From Rhynchopus euleeides (lineage: Eukaryota; Euglenozoa; Diplonemea; Diplonemida; Diplonemidae): DNA of 64,000 bases. The notes beneath the pieces are model-generated. The model saw only the letters and a program-made list of their open reading frames with translations. It was not told the DNA's origin and made no database searches. Location of the stretch: positions 992,001 to 1,056,000 of the forward strand of contig OY723308.1 of assembly GCA_963210315.1 (NCBI GenBank), read 5' to 3'. Of the stretch, positions 1 to 10,193 are shown piece by piece; positions within the stretch are counted from its first letter, which is position 1; each line of letters starts with the position of its first letter. Made by a program: the position numbers and the translations under genes.

Positions 1-1183
1 GGCCTTGCGCTTCCTGGAGCGCAAGACACGTGTTGTCCGTCCGTCTCGTTCTCGATTCCTCCGGAAGCAGGTGATGCGTGCGATTCCAAAGCGCACCCGC
101 TGCATCCTCTCTCCAACTATATTTCGTTCAGCGGCTTTTCCGCAGCTCTTTTCAACGCGTCGTCGCGAAGATTGCGCCTCAGTATCAGCAGGCGCAATCT
201 CCGGCTTCCAGTGTATGTGTCGCCCCTCCTTTACTTCGCAAAGAGGAGGAGAGCGAAACCGTGTGGTGTCCCGTAGAGCAGGAGTAGCATAGCGGGCCCG
301 CTTCTCACAGAGTGGACTCTCGGGGCCACTCTGCGATGCCAGCACGCGAACTCAAACTGCAATACGGAATTGTCTGACATTGTGTGAGACGTTGTGGTTT
401 CGACAAGGCGGTATTCCCCACATAGCATTTATTCATTCGCTTTTCTGCGCTGTTGAGCGAGCCCCCCTCCCCCCTCCCCTGTGTTGCTGTTGTGACGGTT
501 TGGACCCGGCAGTCCATTTGTTGTTTTCCTGTGTTGGGAAAGGCATGTGCATGTGCCACTCTTCAAAGGCCTGATTTGCGTCTGTGCATGCAGGTCACCG
601 AATCCTGCTGCGAGCCTTTTTGCTATTATGCAAAAGGCCCACGCGGGAACAAACGGTACCAAGCAGGGCACTATCCCCGGCCCGAATCCGACAAGAGACG
701 AACGCGAGTGAGTCAACACAACTCAACGTAGTGCACGAGTGAGGAAGCGGGCACCGAGTTTTAAAAAAATGAAAAGGGCTAGTAGTGCACGACGCGAGGG
801 ATCGGGTACGAAGTAAGGGAAAAAAAAAGGGCGTCAATGGGACAGAACAGGTCTATACAGTAGCCTAGCTCTCGTAGTGCCTGTGATTGTCGACACCAAG
901 AAAAACAAGGCTGGGTGGCCTGGCAAGCGGGCATGGTTGGCGGAATCCAGACAGACCCCCCCCCCCTCCTCCCCACGCCCCCCCACAGCGCTTTGTTTGC
1001 TCATCCAGCACGCCGTCACAAAATCCACCCCGACATACCTCATGCCACCACCACAACTTGACACAGGGTGAGGGGGTTTCTCTTCCCCAAAACACTTGGT
1101 CGGCTGAACCGCCCCACCCCCAGCTGCACCGGTGCCTTAGATCGTAGGTGGTGGTGGTGGTGTGTGCGCCACCCGCTTTGACG
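1..1183. other. Intergenic, no gene recognised
   Basis: Short open frames occur on both strands, but none begins with a convincing ATG or looks like a known family. The stretch just before the first gene is rich in C runs and CCACC repeats and has AG dinucleotides that could serve as trans-splice acceptors, for example near 1139. Confidence 0.5.
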
Positions 1184-3118
1184 ATGCCCAGCATGCCACC
1201 TGCCGGGTCAGCGCGTGCGAGCCACACCAGCCGCAAGACCCTTTGCGCCTTTGCTGTGGCCCTGGTGGCCTGCCTGCTGCCCAGCGGTGCGGAGGGCCAC
1301 ATGAGCATCGTGTGCTCCTCGACAAGCCCCACGAACCCTGGCGCCTTCACCTTCTGGGTTGGGACCTACCACGAGAACCCGATGTCGGGCGCTGTGCCGG
1401 GTGAGATCTATGTGCGGGAGCCTGATGGGAGGCTGCCCCACACGACCTTCTCTGCATGGTGCAGTCTGCAGGACTGCCCGACCCCACCGTGCCCCACTGA
1501 CGACCCCGGCATCGCAGGGACAGCTACGATCTCCGAATTCCGCGCCGAGATGGTTAAAAGCGGGCACTGCAATGCTGTGACAAATGCCGGTGGAGACCCC
1601 CTCTTCTACGACGACTCTGTCCTGTCGTGCTACCAGGCGAACATCGGGATGGACCCGCAGAGATACGGCACTGCGGTGACCGCAGGGACAGGCACCTTCC
1701 CCGCAGGGAAGGACCAGCGGGAGACGATCAACTGCAACGGGATCCGCAACACCCAGTCCCCGGGACCCCCTCTGTTTGACTACAACGCGGAGGTGCACCT
1801 GCGGGACATCCGCACGATGTACGGCGTGTTTGTCACAGGGGTGAAGGCGGGGACTTACAAGACATGGACTGTCGGGACAGACGACAACCTCGCAGCCTCT
1901 CCGAAGGCAGCATCGAGAACGCCGTGCTCCATGTCTGAGGCAGCTCCATACTACTTCGACATCTCTGTGGCGGATGGGCTGACGGACTGCATCGTGCCCC
2001 CTCCGGTGCAGCCCAACGCAAACCCTGGCTCGCTGACCTTCTGCGCGCCTGCGCAGGGCAGGCGGATCTTCTCCGGATTTGTCTGCTCCGTGACCTGCGC
2101 TGCCGGGTTCCTCCGCCTGGGAACCCTGATCTGTGAGAATGGGAAGTGGTCCCCCTACAAATGCTCCGACCAGCCGGTCTGCAAGCAGCCGGGTGAGGTG
2201 GCGAACGACGTCAACATCCCGGGGAAATACCAGACAAAGAAGATTGTGGGTGTGTGGGACGGGGAGCCGGGCAGGCCGATCGACCCCGGCTGCGGGGTTC
2301 TGACCGAGTCTGGCACTGCGTGCAACTACACGTGCGACACAGACACGTCACCCTTCTGCACCCCGACCCGCACAACCCCGACAGGCGCAGAGAAGCTTGC
2401 CTTCCCCCTCCGTGGGGAGATCCTCTGCGGCTCGGATGGGAACTGGTACCCTGGGAACAACTTCTGCGGGTGCCGTGACCAGCCGTGCTTCACCCCGACG
2501 GAGACGCTCTCCCTGACCCCGACCTTCTCGCTGTCACCCACCCTGACGAAGTCGCTGACGATGACGCGGACCCTCACGATGACACCGACACTGACACCGA
2601 CAATATCAACCACACCGTTACCTTTATGCGTTGTACTAGAGCCCTTCCGAAGCGTCTTCTGCAATGAGACAGACGTGTTCCCCTGGATACCCTGGCTGCT
2701 GATGCTGCTATTATGCTGCTCTTTATGCTGCCTTCTCTTCGCCTGCACGCGGAAGAGGAATCTGCCCCCAGACGAACCTATCGACGAGCCTGACGGCCCA
2801 GCAATCGTCGAAGACGACGAGATCCACGTCGGGGTGAAGCCTGTCGAGGTGCCCCCGCCCCCGCCCATCGACACGGTGGACGTCACCGTGTCGAAGGTGA
2901 TGGAGCCCGCAGAGCCGGAGATCGAGGTGGGGGTGCACCCTGTGCCGGAGCCACCGGAGTCGGATGTGCACATCGGGGTGCACAAGATCCCCGAGCAGGA
3001 GTCGTCGATCCTTGTGGGTGTGTCCAGGCGGGGGGGAGCTGACCCCTTGGGGACTTCCATGGTATGCAATTCACAGTGCTTTGGGGGTGGGTGTGGATCA
3101 AGTGAAGCAACCGGGTAA
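1184..3118 (+). CDS. Type I membrane protein with sushi-like domain and short-repeat cytoplasmic tail
   Basis: The predicted protein is 644 aa. I start it at the ATG at 1184; the frame is open further upstream but only through GTG codons. Residues about 18-38 form a signal peptide (TLCAFAVALVACLLPSGAEG), so a His could be the first mature residue. The ectodomain is Cys-rich. Residues about 285-326 have the four-Cys spacing and GxW-x-C end of a sushi/CCP module. A Thr/Ser/Pro stalk of repeated T-L-T-P/M-T units (about 437-485) leads to one membrane span at about 499-522, followed by a basic TRKRN stop-transfer signal. The tail repeats the motif I-x-V-G-V-x-x-V with Pro/Glu-rich spacers four times. 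A surface receptor or adhesin role is inference; the family is not recognised. The last ~20 residues look less constrained. Confidence 0.75.
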   Translation: MPSMPPAGSARASHTSRKTLCAFAVALVACLLPSGAEGHMSIVCSSTSPTNPGAFTFWVGTYHENPMSGAVPGEIYVREPDGRLPHTTFSAWCSLQDCPTPPCPTDDPGIAGTATISEFRAEMVKSGHCNAVTNAGGDPLFYDDSVLSCYQANIGMDPQRYGTAVTAGTGTFPAGKDQRETINCNGIRNTQSPGPPLFDYNAEVHLRDIRTMYGVFVTGVKAGTYKTWTVGTDDNLAASPKAASRTPCSMSEAAPYYFDISVADGLTDCIVPPPVQPNANPGSLTFCAPAQGRRIFSGFVCSVTCAAGFLRLGTLICENGKWSPYKCSDQPVCKQPGEVANDVNIPGKYQTKKIVGVWDGEPGRPIDPGCGVLTESGTACNYTCDTDTSPFCTPTRTTPTGAEKLAFPLRGEILCGSDGNWYPGNNFCGCRDQPCFTPTETLSLTPTFSLSPTLTKSLTMTRTLTMTPTLTPTISTTPLPLCVVLEPFRSVFCNETDVFPWIPWLLMLLLCCSLCCLLFACTRKRNLPPDEPIDEPDGPAIVEDDEIHVGVKPVEVPPPPPIDTVDVTVSKVMEPAEPEIEVGVHPVPEPPESDVHIGVHKIPEQESSILVGVSRRGGADPLGTSMVCNSQCFGGGCGSSEATG

Positions 3119-4326
3119 CTAGTGTGTGTGTCTCTGTGTGTGTCAGCAGAGGTTAAACAGCGAAGCTTTGCCATCATCTCATCAATCCTCGCGTGTGCCT
3201 TGCGGTGCTGCAAAGGCAATCCCAGTGGTACCCGTGGAGTTGTTTTCTATGAAGTCGCTCGCATCCAACCCTCCTTCTCCACTCAGGCTTCAGGCGATGT
3301 TGTGCCGCTGCTGGGGTCGAGCACCGGGAAGGTGAGCTTCCGATCGAGGCACGGGTAATGCGACAGCCACCAGCCTGGAACAGAAGGCCTGCCGCAAGAC
3401 GATGCTGTTTTGGTGCCAGGCGGCTACCCCATCAGCCGTGCCTCTTGCGGCACCCACCCCCGTATCCGCTTCATCAAGGCTGTGTGGTCTGCCAGAGAGG
3501 CGCGCTTTAATGGGGGGCACCTATTGTTTTTGTTCAGATCAGGTGTTCGCTGTCAACACAATTTGCGATTCCAACGGGTAGGGCGGGGGGGTGTGGGGGG
3601 GGGGGGGCATAGATAGTTTCACTAGTTACAAGCAATGTGGGTCACACAGCACGGAGAATAGCCCGCTCCCTGATTTGGGTCCCTGTTTTCCTTCCGCAAC
3701 GCCGCCGAACTCCGGCTACAGTCCACCGAAAAATCCACCAAGCTCCGCCAAACTCAGATCAAATCAGGTGGGAAAAGTAGGCCAGAGCTGTGCTTCACAG
3801 CTGCTGGGCAGATTGCTTTTCCCCCACGGAGTGAAATGAGTTGAATTTTTTTCCCTCCGGCTTCCATCTTCCATCGTTACTTCGGGTATGTGTATTTCAG
3901 GCGATACGTTATGTTCTCTTCCCAGGTCAGTCGCAAACAATAAGAACGTGGCGTGGGGGGAACGGGGGGCGGGGGGGAGGTAGAGATGAATCGAACACCA
4001 CCGCCGCCATCACCGCCCACACCTGAGCCCACTGGTTGCCACGGCGAGGGACGGCAAGGCGATTTGGTGTGTTTTCTGAGGACTATTGAGTTCAACGAGA
4101 GGTCACGATATACACCCACCCCCCTCCCCTTGCCCCTCTACGCAGAATCGAATCAAAAGAATATGCCCGCCCCCCCGAGGGGGGGGGGGTTCAAATAGAC
4201 GTGTGTTCGGCAAAGCAAATCATATCCAAAAAAACGCAAGAATGGGGTGGCGGTAGGTTGGTCTGGTAGGCCTGGCCACTCTGTTTCACCCCCCCCCCCC
4301 CCCTGCCCTCAGTGCGGTGCCTATTC
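3119..4326. other. Intergenic, low-complexity rich
   Basis: No gene is seen. The stretch contains a G run near 3595-3608 and a C run near 4288-4303. A segment at about 3746-3771 (CCGCCAAACTC then GATCAAATCAGG) recurs inside the MITE at about 18602, so some of this DNA is probably decayed transposon. Confidence 0.5.
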
Positions 4327-4472
4327 TATTGTGCAACCCCCTTCTGACTTCGGTGGCGGTTTCCTCACGGGCCCCCCGTACGTATCGACAGCTCTACTGC
4401 AGACACAGCTTCCCTCCTCACCCCATCCGTTGTTGCCTCTGATTCATACCGCCCCCTAAAGTGACCCTGTTT
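4327..4472 (-). repeat. Partial copy of the ~330-bp retrotransposon 3' unit
   Basis: This matches, with several differences, the ORF-proximal half of the unit that occurs twice downstream of the truncated retrotransposon copy (17763-18106 and 18797-19126). In both places it lies directly beyond the (CT)n tract that follows ORF2, so it is probably part of the element's 3' untranslated region rather than chance flanking DNA. Confidence 0.6.
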
Positions 4473-4559
4473 AACCCCCCCTCTCTCTCTCTCTCTCTCT
4501 CGTATGCTTATAGTGTGAATATCCCCGAAACGAAAATACTCGCACCCCAAGGGTGTCGT

Positions 4560-7500
4560 CTACTTAACTACGCGGGCCCGCGGCCCGGTAGACTCCCCTT
4601 GTTTGAGAGAGGAGCTGCTCTGGTGGGGTGAGGGAAGTGACACAGGAGGAGGAGGAGGCGCAGGCGCCACACGGTCTGTAGCGCCCGGTGACGCGCTACG
4701 TGAGGAAGGAGGATTAAGGTAGGCCCGGAAGCCTGTAGGCGCGTGCGGTGACCGCGCACGGGCGGAGGAGGAAGAGGCACCAGAACGGGGCCTTTGGGGA
4801 AGGGCTGCGTCAACGGACACGCCGTCGGGAGGGGAGGTAGTAGGAGAAGGTGGGTCCGGATCAGCGGCGCCCACGTCAGCGTCAGCGTCAGCGGTGGGGA
4901 TCACGTGGTCGACCCTAGGCCTTTGGGCAGGCAGTGCCGGGGTGGAACCGGTATGCGCCTCTAAGGCGGTGCGCTTCAGCTGCGCCACGGCGGGGATGGA
5001 TGGCCTGACGCCGTCGGGTGAGAGCCTCCTACGAGGCTGCATCAGGTGGCGGTGGGGTGAGCCCGGGGAGCACACGGTATGGGCCAGCCTCTTCAGGATA
5101 ACTGGAGGGGTGGCGGGCTCGGGAGTAGCGGGACACGGGGTCGCTTCAGGGGAGGGCTGAGGCGCAGGCACACGGGGTGGCGTGGTGGAGGGAAGATCCC
5201 CCACGGTAGGCGCAGTCGCCTCTGGGAAGGGCGGGGTTGGCGGCACATGGGGCGGCGGGGTGGGGGCGTCTGCCTCCACAGGCGTCGCAGGGGCGGGAGG
5301 GGCGTGGTGGCCCTTCTTGCAGCAAGCGGTGGGGCGTCTGTCATCCATCTCAGGCAGAGAGGCGCAGACCCCGCAGGGGGGCAGGTCATGGTCGCGGCAG
5401 CCGTGGTGGCCACGCTTGCAGCACATGTTGGAGGAGCTGCAGGTGCCGCAGCGGAGCAGCCGGTGCGTGCTGCAGAACTGCACGGGCAGTCCGTCATCCT
5501 GGCGGTGGTGGGCCCGGCAGCAGTCTTCCATTCGCAGGGTTCGGTTGTGCCCCGCCGCGTCGCAGTCATGGCACTTGGGCTTGGAGTGGGCCCTGCAGAC
5601 GTTGCGAGCCAGCACCTCCGAACGGGGGGCATAGCGCTCAGCGCCGCACGGCGCCGACCTCGGGCTGACCGTGTCGAGGGGGTCACGGGTGGGGGCTACG
5701 GGAGTAGGGTCCCACTGTTCGCTTCGCGTGTCCCGGTCGGGCACCTCGGTATACGACGGGGTAAGGTCCAGGCCCCACGACTTGCTCGAGGCCCAGTGGA
5801 TCGCGCGGGGAATCTGCTCGATCAGGATACGGGTGGTGAGCCCGTGGCAGGCAAAGCGGGGGCGCGGCTCAAGACCGCCCCAGACTTCCTTCACCCCCAC
5901 CGCGCGGAGGCAGTAGACACGCGAGACAAACGCGCCAGGCAGGGGCGCGCGGAGGTTAACTGCTTCACACTGGGAGACAAGGTATTTCAACATCTGCCCC
6001 ATCATGCGTCCACGCATGTTGAGTGGGGCGGGCTGGGTTCCTGCCGGGGCGCCAGTAGCGATCGGGCAGACGTCGAGCCCGGAGAAGACCTCGAAGTCGA
6101 TGGCGAGCTCGCAGAAGGAGACGGACCCCTCCCTCGTCCAGGTGAGACGACCGAGCCAGGCCCGCAGGGCACGCATGATGCACTCTCCGTGAGTCCAGCG
6201 GGGTGGGTTGTCCGGCAGTGAGGCCAGGTCGGACTGATGGGGCGCAGCGGGTCGCGCTAGCGCTGCGTCCCACGCGCAAACAGTGGGGGATACCCCGAGG
6301 CGCTCACGTTCCAGCACATCTCTGCGGGCGACTATCGTGCTCATTAGGTGGTGCAGGTCCTTCGCCCGCACCGTACCGGATAGGGGTTTCGGTATGATGC
6401 CCCAGTTGGCTAGGCAGGGCGGCCATGAGAGGCGCTCCTCACAGAGACCCGCGTACCGCTCCCGGGCACGGACGTCGTTGTGGGCAGGGCATTCCCAGAA
6501 GAGATGCGTGACGGTTTCGGGGGAGCCCGTATCGCAATTCCGGCAGAGGCGGTCGCTACCCGGCTCCGGCTGTGTTGCTGTGAGGGGTAGGGGCACCTCA
6601 CCCGAGTCGTCGAGGACATCGAACTCGGACGGGGCTGAGCTCGACGAGTCGTCGTCATCATCGGTGTCACCGGCAGCGTCGCCGTCCGCGGGTGCTGTGG
6701 CGTGGTCGGCAGCGGTCACAGGAGGTGGAGTAGGAGCGGTCGAGCGCTCGGCCTCCGGCCCGTCAGGCGCGGAGTCCGTCGCAGCCCCAAGCTTATTGCG
6801 TCCCCAGCGGTCTGCCAGGAACACGCCCCCAACAATAATGCAGCGCATCGCAGCGGCGAGCACAGGATCCCCACATGATTGCCAGAAGTCGTTTGTCAGC
6901 ACGGTGTCAACGCCGTCCTCCACACCGCCGAAGGAGGGTCTGGAGATAGCAAGCCTTCGCCAGATGTTGTGACGCAGCGCCTCGCGTAGCACATGGTTCC
7001 GTGCCGCCACTTCGAGTGAAAGCAGTGGTTCGGAACCTCCTGGAGCAGATATGAGGGAAACATCATCGCCGCAGGTGAGGGAGGCCGGCGGCAGTCCTTT
7101 CTTGAGCGCAAGCCCGATAGGCCCGAGGGGGACGTCGATGCGTGTTTTTTGCGCATACATGGCCCGAATGCGGTTGAATCGCGGGATCAATTCTGGTAGG
7201 CGGCGGCAGGAGTCTAGAAGTAGGAGCAGCATGCGATACGGCACTATGATTCCTGGGTGAAGGAGGTGTCCCTTCGAGGCAATGGAGAGGGCCGCTGCGG
7301 TGCTGCGGGAGGGATGGCGGTCACCGTATAGGCAGTTTGAGGCTCGGGTCTCTAGGTCGCGGAGGACCCGGTGGTCAATGGGCGCATACCAGCCACCGAA
7401 GATCGCTCGGGGCATGACTGCGCCAGCAATCAGGCCGTGTCGCTGCTCAAAGGTCGCAGGCGAGCTGCCCAGGCGGCGTAAGGGGGCATGCGCTTTACTC

Positions 7501-10193
7501 GCCCGTCCGTCGTCGCCGCGGTCTATGAACGCTGGTGACACACAGACGCGCACGCCTAGTGCAGGTGAGGCGGTTTTGGTGGGGAAGGTGGCCCCATTTA
7601 CAGCGATGGTGCCGACATATCGAGGGCGTGCGCCAGAGGAGGGGTCCACGCGATGCACGCCCATGGCAATGGTCTTCTTTTCGTTTAGGCGCATTCCCGT
7701 TATTGCGCAGAACTCGCCCGTGATGTCCGCGCCACGTTGTGTCAGCGCCTCAGAGACACGCGAGATGATAGTGGCGTCATCCGCGTACGATATGCTGAGG
7801 GCCCCCCCGCTCTCTTCCTGGATCGCTTTCACCAGGACGGAGAGCAGCGCGTTGATGAGGACGACCGACAATGGGCAGCCCTGAAGAATTCCGTTCGTCA
7901 CATCGAACTCCCCCCCCACTCCGAGTGGGGTCTTGAAGCGACGGCGGAGGCGCGAGTACATCGCTTCCAGCGGCCGGAGGATGCGCTCGTGCAGCTCCAT
8001 TGCACGCGCCAGCTCCAGGACTAAGCGCTGGGGTACCCTGTCGAAACATTTCGAGAAGTCGAGCGCCAGGAGGTAGATCGAGGTGTCCTTGTCCAGGAGC
8101 GTTTCCTCAATCTGGGTCGTGAGGTCCATCAGCGCGTCGTCGGCGCGGTGGCCGGGGCGGAAGCCGTGTTGAGAGGGGTCAATCCAGCCCTCCTGCCATA
8201 CGACAACATCCTGCAGACGGCGGCAGGCCCATATGCGGTACACCAGGCTCGTGACCGTGATGGGCCGAAGTCCGAGCGGGTCGCCAGCGTATTCGCCCTT
8301 GGGGATGAGCGTCACCAGTGCGGTTCTCAGCGCCTCGGGCCAAGAGCCGGTACGCTCGATGCTGTTGAAGAGGGCTGCAAACCCATCCATTAGCCCCACC
8401 GGCAGAAGTGCAACCTCTTCCAGTCTCCAGCCGTCGACGCCGCAGGTGCCCGACTTGGACTTCGCTAGCTTCATCTGTGCCAGCGCGATGAGGTCTGACC
8501 CCGTGATGTCGGATATAGTCATCGGAGTGTGGTGTACGTATTTCCCGAAGCGCTCCATGAACGGCGCAAATTCGGGTTCCCCAACGCGATCAGGGTACAG
8601 CCGCAGGATGCTGTCCCAGGCTCCTTGCAGGATGCTGTCCATCTCAGCGAGGTTGGCGGTGAAGGTCCCGTCCGGTCGCCGCACCGTGTCGGCAGTGCTG
8701 GGCGTCTCTCCCTTCAGCATCGCCACGACACTCTTCGCATCCTCACGGCAACGTCTCCGGAAGTCGTCGCGGAGCAGGCCTCGGCGCTGGTGCACCACCT
8801 CAGAGAGAATCCGTCGGCACTCCGCGCGCGTCCCGTGGAGGAGGCGTTGGAGCACCGCAAGGGGCGGGGTACCGTCGCGCCGGCCGCCAGCCGGCACATC
8901 CTGGTTGGTGGGCAGCTCACATACCAGTGTTCTGCACTTCTCCCAGCAGCGTGAAACATCGTATGGCAGCAGGCCGTTGCCAAGACGCATGCGGGCGCCC
9001 ACCAACTCCTCTAGGCGTCGGATGGCAGCGCGCAGTTTCAGCTCACGGCAGGACGCGGCTCCCAGCCCATCCGGTGCCCGTGATTCCCTCGCACACAGGC
9101 GGACCTTCCGTGGCTCGCGTACATCCCCACGGCCGATGTAGGCGCGGGAGGCACCAGCTGAAAGTCCCGCCAATTGCACGAGGTAGGTCTCGCACGCTTC
9201 GCAGAGCAGTTTCCAGGCATTGTCAAGGTCGCCCCGCCGCAGGGCTCCCTCGAACCCCGAGAGGGATGGAGTAGGAGGGGGCGCGGTGGTATCCCCGGGG
9301 GGGGCCCGAGGAACGCGGATTTGCTTGGGGACCCTGTATTTGAGGCACGTCTGGTCGAAGACCTGAACGTCGAGAGTCATCGTCACGCAGAGGTGGTTCG
9401 GCACTCCCACGTCCCGAACATCGCACGCCGTAAGGGCCTGCGCTGCGATCGGGTTCAGCAGCGCGTAGTCGATACGTGTCCCCTCGCATGTAGTGGAGGT
9501 GAAGGTTGAAGGGGGCGTGGTGCCGGTGGCCTGTGCGGCCAGTGCCGCAGCATCGGCCCAGTAGTTGTCCAGTGCATGTGCGAGGGTGGGCGACGCATCC
9601 CTGTCGGTGTTGAGGTCGCCCATCACCACTACCGGCACGTCGCCCAAGCATCTGCCGTAGTCTAGCAGCACCGCATGCAGGAGTCGCTCCCGTTCGGCGA
9701 AGGTTTTCCCAGACTTGCGCCGCTTCTGACCCGACGGGGCGTACACGCATAGGACGTGCAGGAAGGAGCTACCATCTCCGATTGCCACCTTTGCGTGTAC
9801 AAAACGGCCATCGCTTGCAAAACGTTCCAGTGTCGTGGGGGTGGAGAGGCGCACGAGCGGGGCGGGCTTCCGCGCAAGGATGCCGACTCCGCCTTTGGTG
9901 CCTTTCACAAGGTTGCCTTTAACGCCGTCGCGGGGTGCACCCCAAGCCGTGGACCATATCCGCTCCTGGGAAAGGTGCGTCGATACCTCTTCCTGCATGT
10001 GCTTGGTCAGGGCAGTTTCTTGTAGACAGACGATGTCGGCAGGGATCAGCGTGATCTTCTCGAGGTGAGGAAGCAGCGCCGTCACATTCACGGAAGCCAG
10101 GGTGATAGCGGGGCCTGGGTTCGTCTCGATGTCCCCGTGCGTGGGGAGGCGCAGATACGCAGCATCTGCGAGTCGCTTATCCCGGGTGGGAAG
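4560..10193 (-). CDS. Retrotransposon ORF2: AP endonuclease, reverse transcriptase, Cys/His-rich C-terminus
   Basis: The frame is open from the TGA at 10194-10196 down to a TAG at 4560. After a 2A motif comes an exonuclease-endonuclease-phosphatase domain of about 245 aa, with the N-V-T-A-L start, CLQET, MGDLNTD and final P-N-H motifs. The reverse transcriptase follows, with LIPKG, LALDFSKCFDRV, the G-I-L-Q-G-C-P-L-S motif and the SYADD active site (about 7777-7794). Downstream are a C-x2-C-x8-H-x4-C knuckle and an array of Cys/His clusters with repeated C-C-K-x-G-H-H, then a long Pro-rich tail. No in-frame ATG lies before the conserved endonuclease start, so it must be reached from ORF1. All core motifs look intact. 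Confidence 0.92.
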   Translation of the reverse strand, partial: LPTRDKRLADAAYLRLPTHGDIETNPGPAITLASVNVTALLPHLEKITLIPADIVCLQETALTKHMQEEVSTHLSQERIWSTAWGAPRDGVKGNLVKGTKGGVGILARKPAPLVRLSTPTTLERFASDGRFVHAKVAIGDGSSFLHVLCVYAPSGQKRRKSGKTFAERERLLHAVLLDYGRCLGDVPVVVMGDLNTDRDASPTLAHALDNYWADAAALAAQATGTTPPSTFTSTTCEGTRIDYALLNPIAAQALTACDVRDVGVPNHLCVTMTLDVQVFDQTCLKYRVPKQIRVPRAPPGDTTAPPPTPSLSGFEGALRRGDLDNAWKLLCEACETYLVQLAGLSAGASRAYIGRGDVREPRKVRLCARESRAPDGLGAASCRELKLRAAIRRLEELVGARMRLGNGLLPYDVSRCWEKCRTLVCELPTNQDVPAGGRRDGTPPLAVLQRLLHGTRAECRRILSEVVHQRRGLLRDDFRRRCREDAKSVVAMLKGETPSTADTVRRPDGTFTANLAEMDSILQGAWDSILRLYPDRVGEPEFAPFMERFGKYVHHTPMTISDITGSDLIALAQMKLAKSKSGTCGVDGWRLEEVALLPVGLMDGFAALFNSIERTGSWPEALRTALVTLIPKGEYAGDPLGLRPITVTSLVYRIWACRRLQDVVVWQEGWIDPSQHGFRPGHRADDALMDLTTQIEETLLDKDTSIYLLALDFSKCFDRVPQRLVLELARAMELHERILRPLEAMYSRLRRRFKTPLGVGGEFDVTNGILQGCPLSVVLINALLSVLVKAIQEESGGALSISYADDATIISRVSEALTQRGADITGEFCAITGMRLNEKKTIAMGVHRVDPSSGARPRYVGTIAVNGATFPTKTASPALGVRVCVSPAFIDRGDDGRASKAHAPLRRLGSSPATFEQRHGLIAGAVMPRAIFGGWYAPIDHRVLRDLETRASNCLYGDRHPSRSTAAALSIASKGHLLHPGIIVPYRMLLLLLDSCRRLPELIPRFNRIRAMYAQKTRIDVPLGPIGLALKKGLPPASLTCGDDVSLISAPGGSEPLLSLEVAARNHVLREALRHNIWRRLAISRPSFGGVEDGVDTVLTNDFWQSCGDPVLAAAMRCIIVGGVFLADRWGRNKLGAATDSAPDGPEAERSTAPTPPPVTAADHATAPADGDAAGDTDDDDDSSSSAPSEFDVLDDSGEVPLPLTATQPEPGSDRLCRNCDTGSPETVTHLFWECPAHNDVRARERYAGLCEERLSWPPCLANWGIIPKPLSGTVRAKDLHHLMSTIVARRDVLERERLGVSPTVCAWDAALARPAAPHQSDLASLPDNPPRWTHGECIMRALRAWLGRLTWTREGSVSFCELAIDFEVFSGLDVCPIATGAPAGTQPAPLNMRGRMMGQMLKYLVSQCEAVNLRAPLPGAFVSRVYCLRAVGVKEVWGGLEPRPRFACHGLTTRILIEQIPRAIHWASSKSWGLDLTPSYTEVPDRDTRSEQWDPTPVAPTRDPLDTVSPRSAPCGAERYAPRSEVLARNVCRAHSKPKCHDCDAAGHNRTLRMEDCCRAHHRQDDGLPVQFCSTHRLLRCGTCSSSNMCCKRGHHGCRDHDLPPCGVCASLPEMDDRRPTACCKKGHHAPPAPATPVEADAPTPPPHVPPTPPFPEATAPTVGDLPSTTPPRVPAPQPSPEATPCPATPEPATPPVILKRLAHTVCSPGSPHRHLMQPRRRLSPDGVRPSIPAVAQLKRTALEAHTGSTPALPAQRPRVDHVIPTADADADVGAADPDPPSPTTSPPDGVSVDAALPQRPRSGASSSSARARSPHAPTGFRAYLNPPSSRSASPGATDRVAPAPPPPPVSLPSPHQSSSSLKQGESTGPRARVVK
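10110..10136 (-). other. 2A ribosome-skipping motif (GDIETNPGP) between ORF1 and ORF2
   Basis: Read on the minus strand, this encodes G-D-I-E-T-N-P-G-P, an exact fit to the D-(V/I)-E-x-N-P-G-P 2A consensus. It is in frame with both ORF1 and ORF2 and lies just before the first beta strand of the endonuclease (AITLASVNVTAL). Skipping would occur between G and P at 10113/10112. Comparable motifs are known at the N-termini of trypanosome L1Tc/ingi proteins and in some animal LINEs. Confidence 0.88.

Noticed and set aside
5079-6221. 380-codon + strand frame inside the retrotransposon
   Set aside because: Shadow of ORF2, which has intact endonuclease and reverse transcriptase motifs on the other strand.
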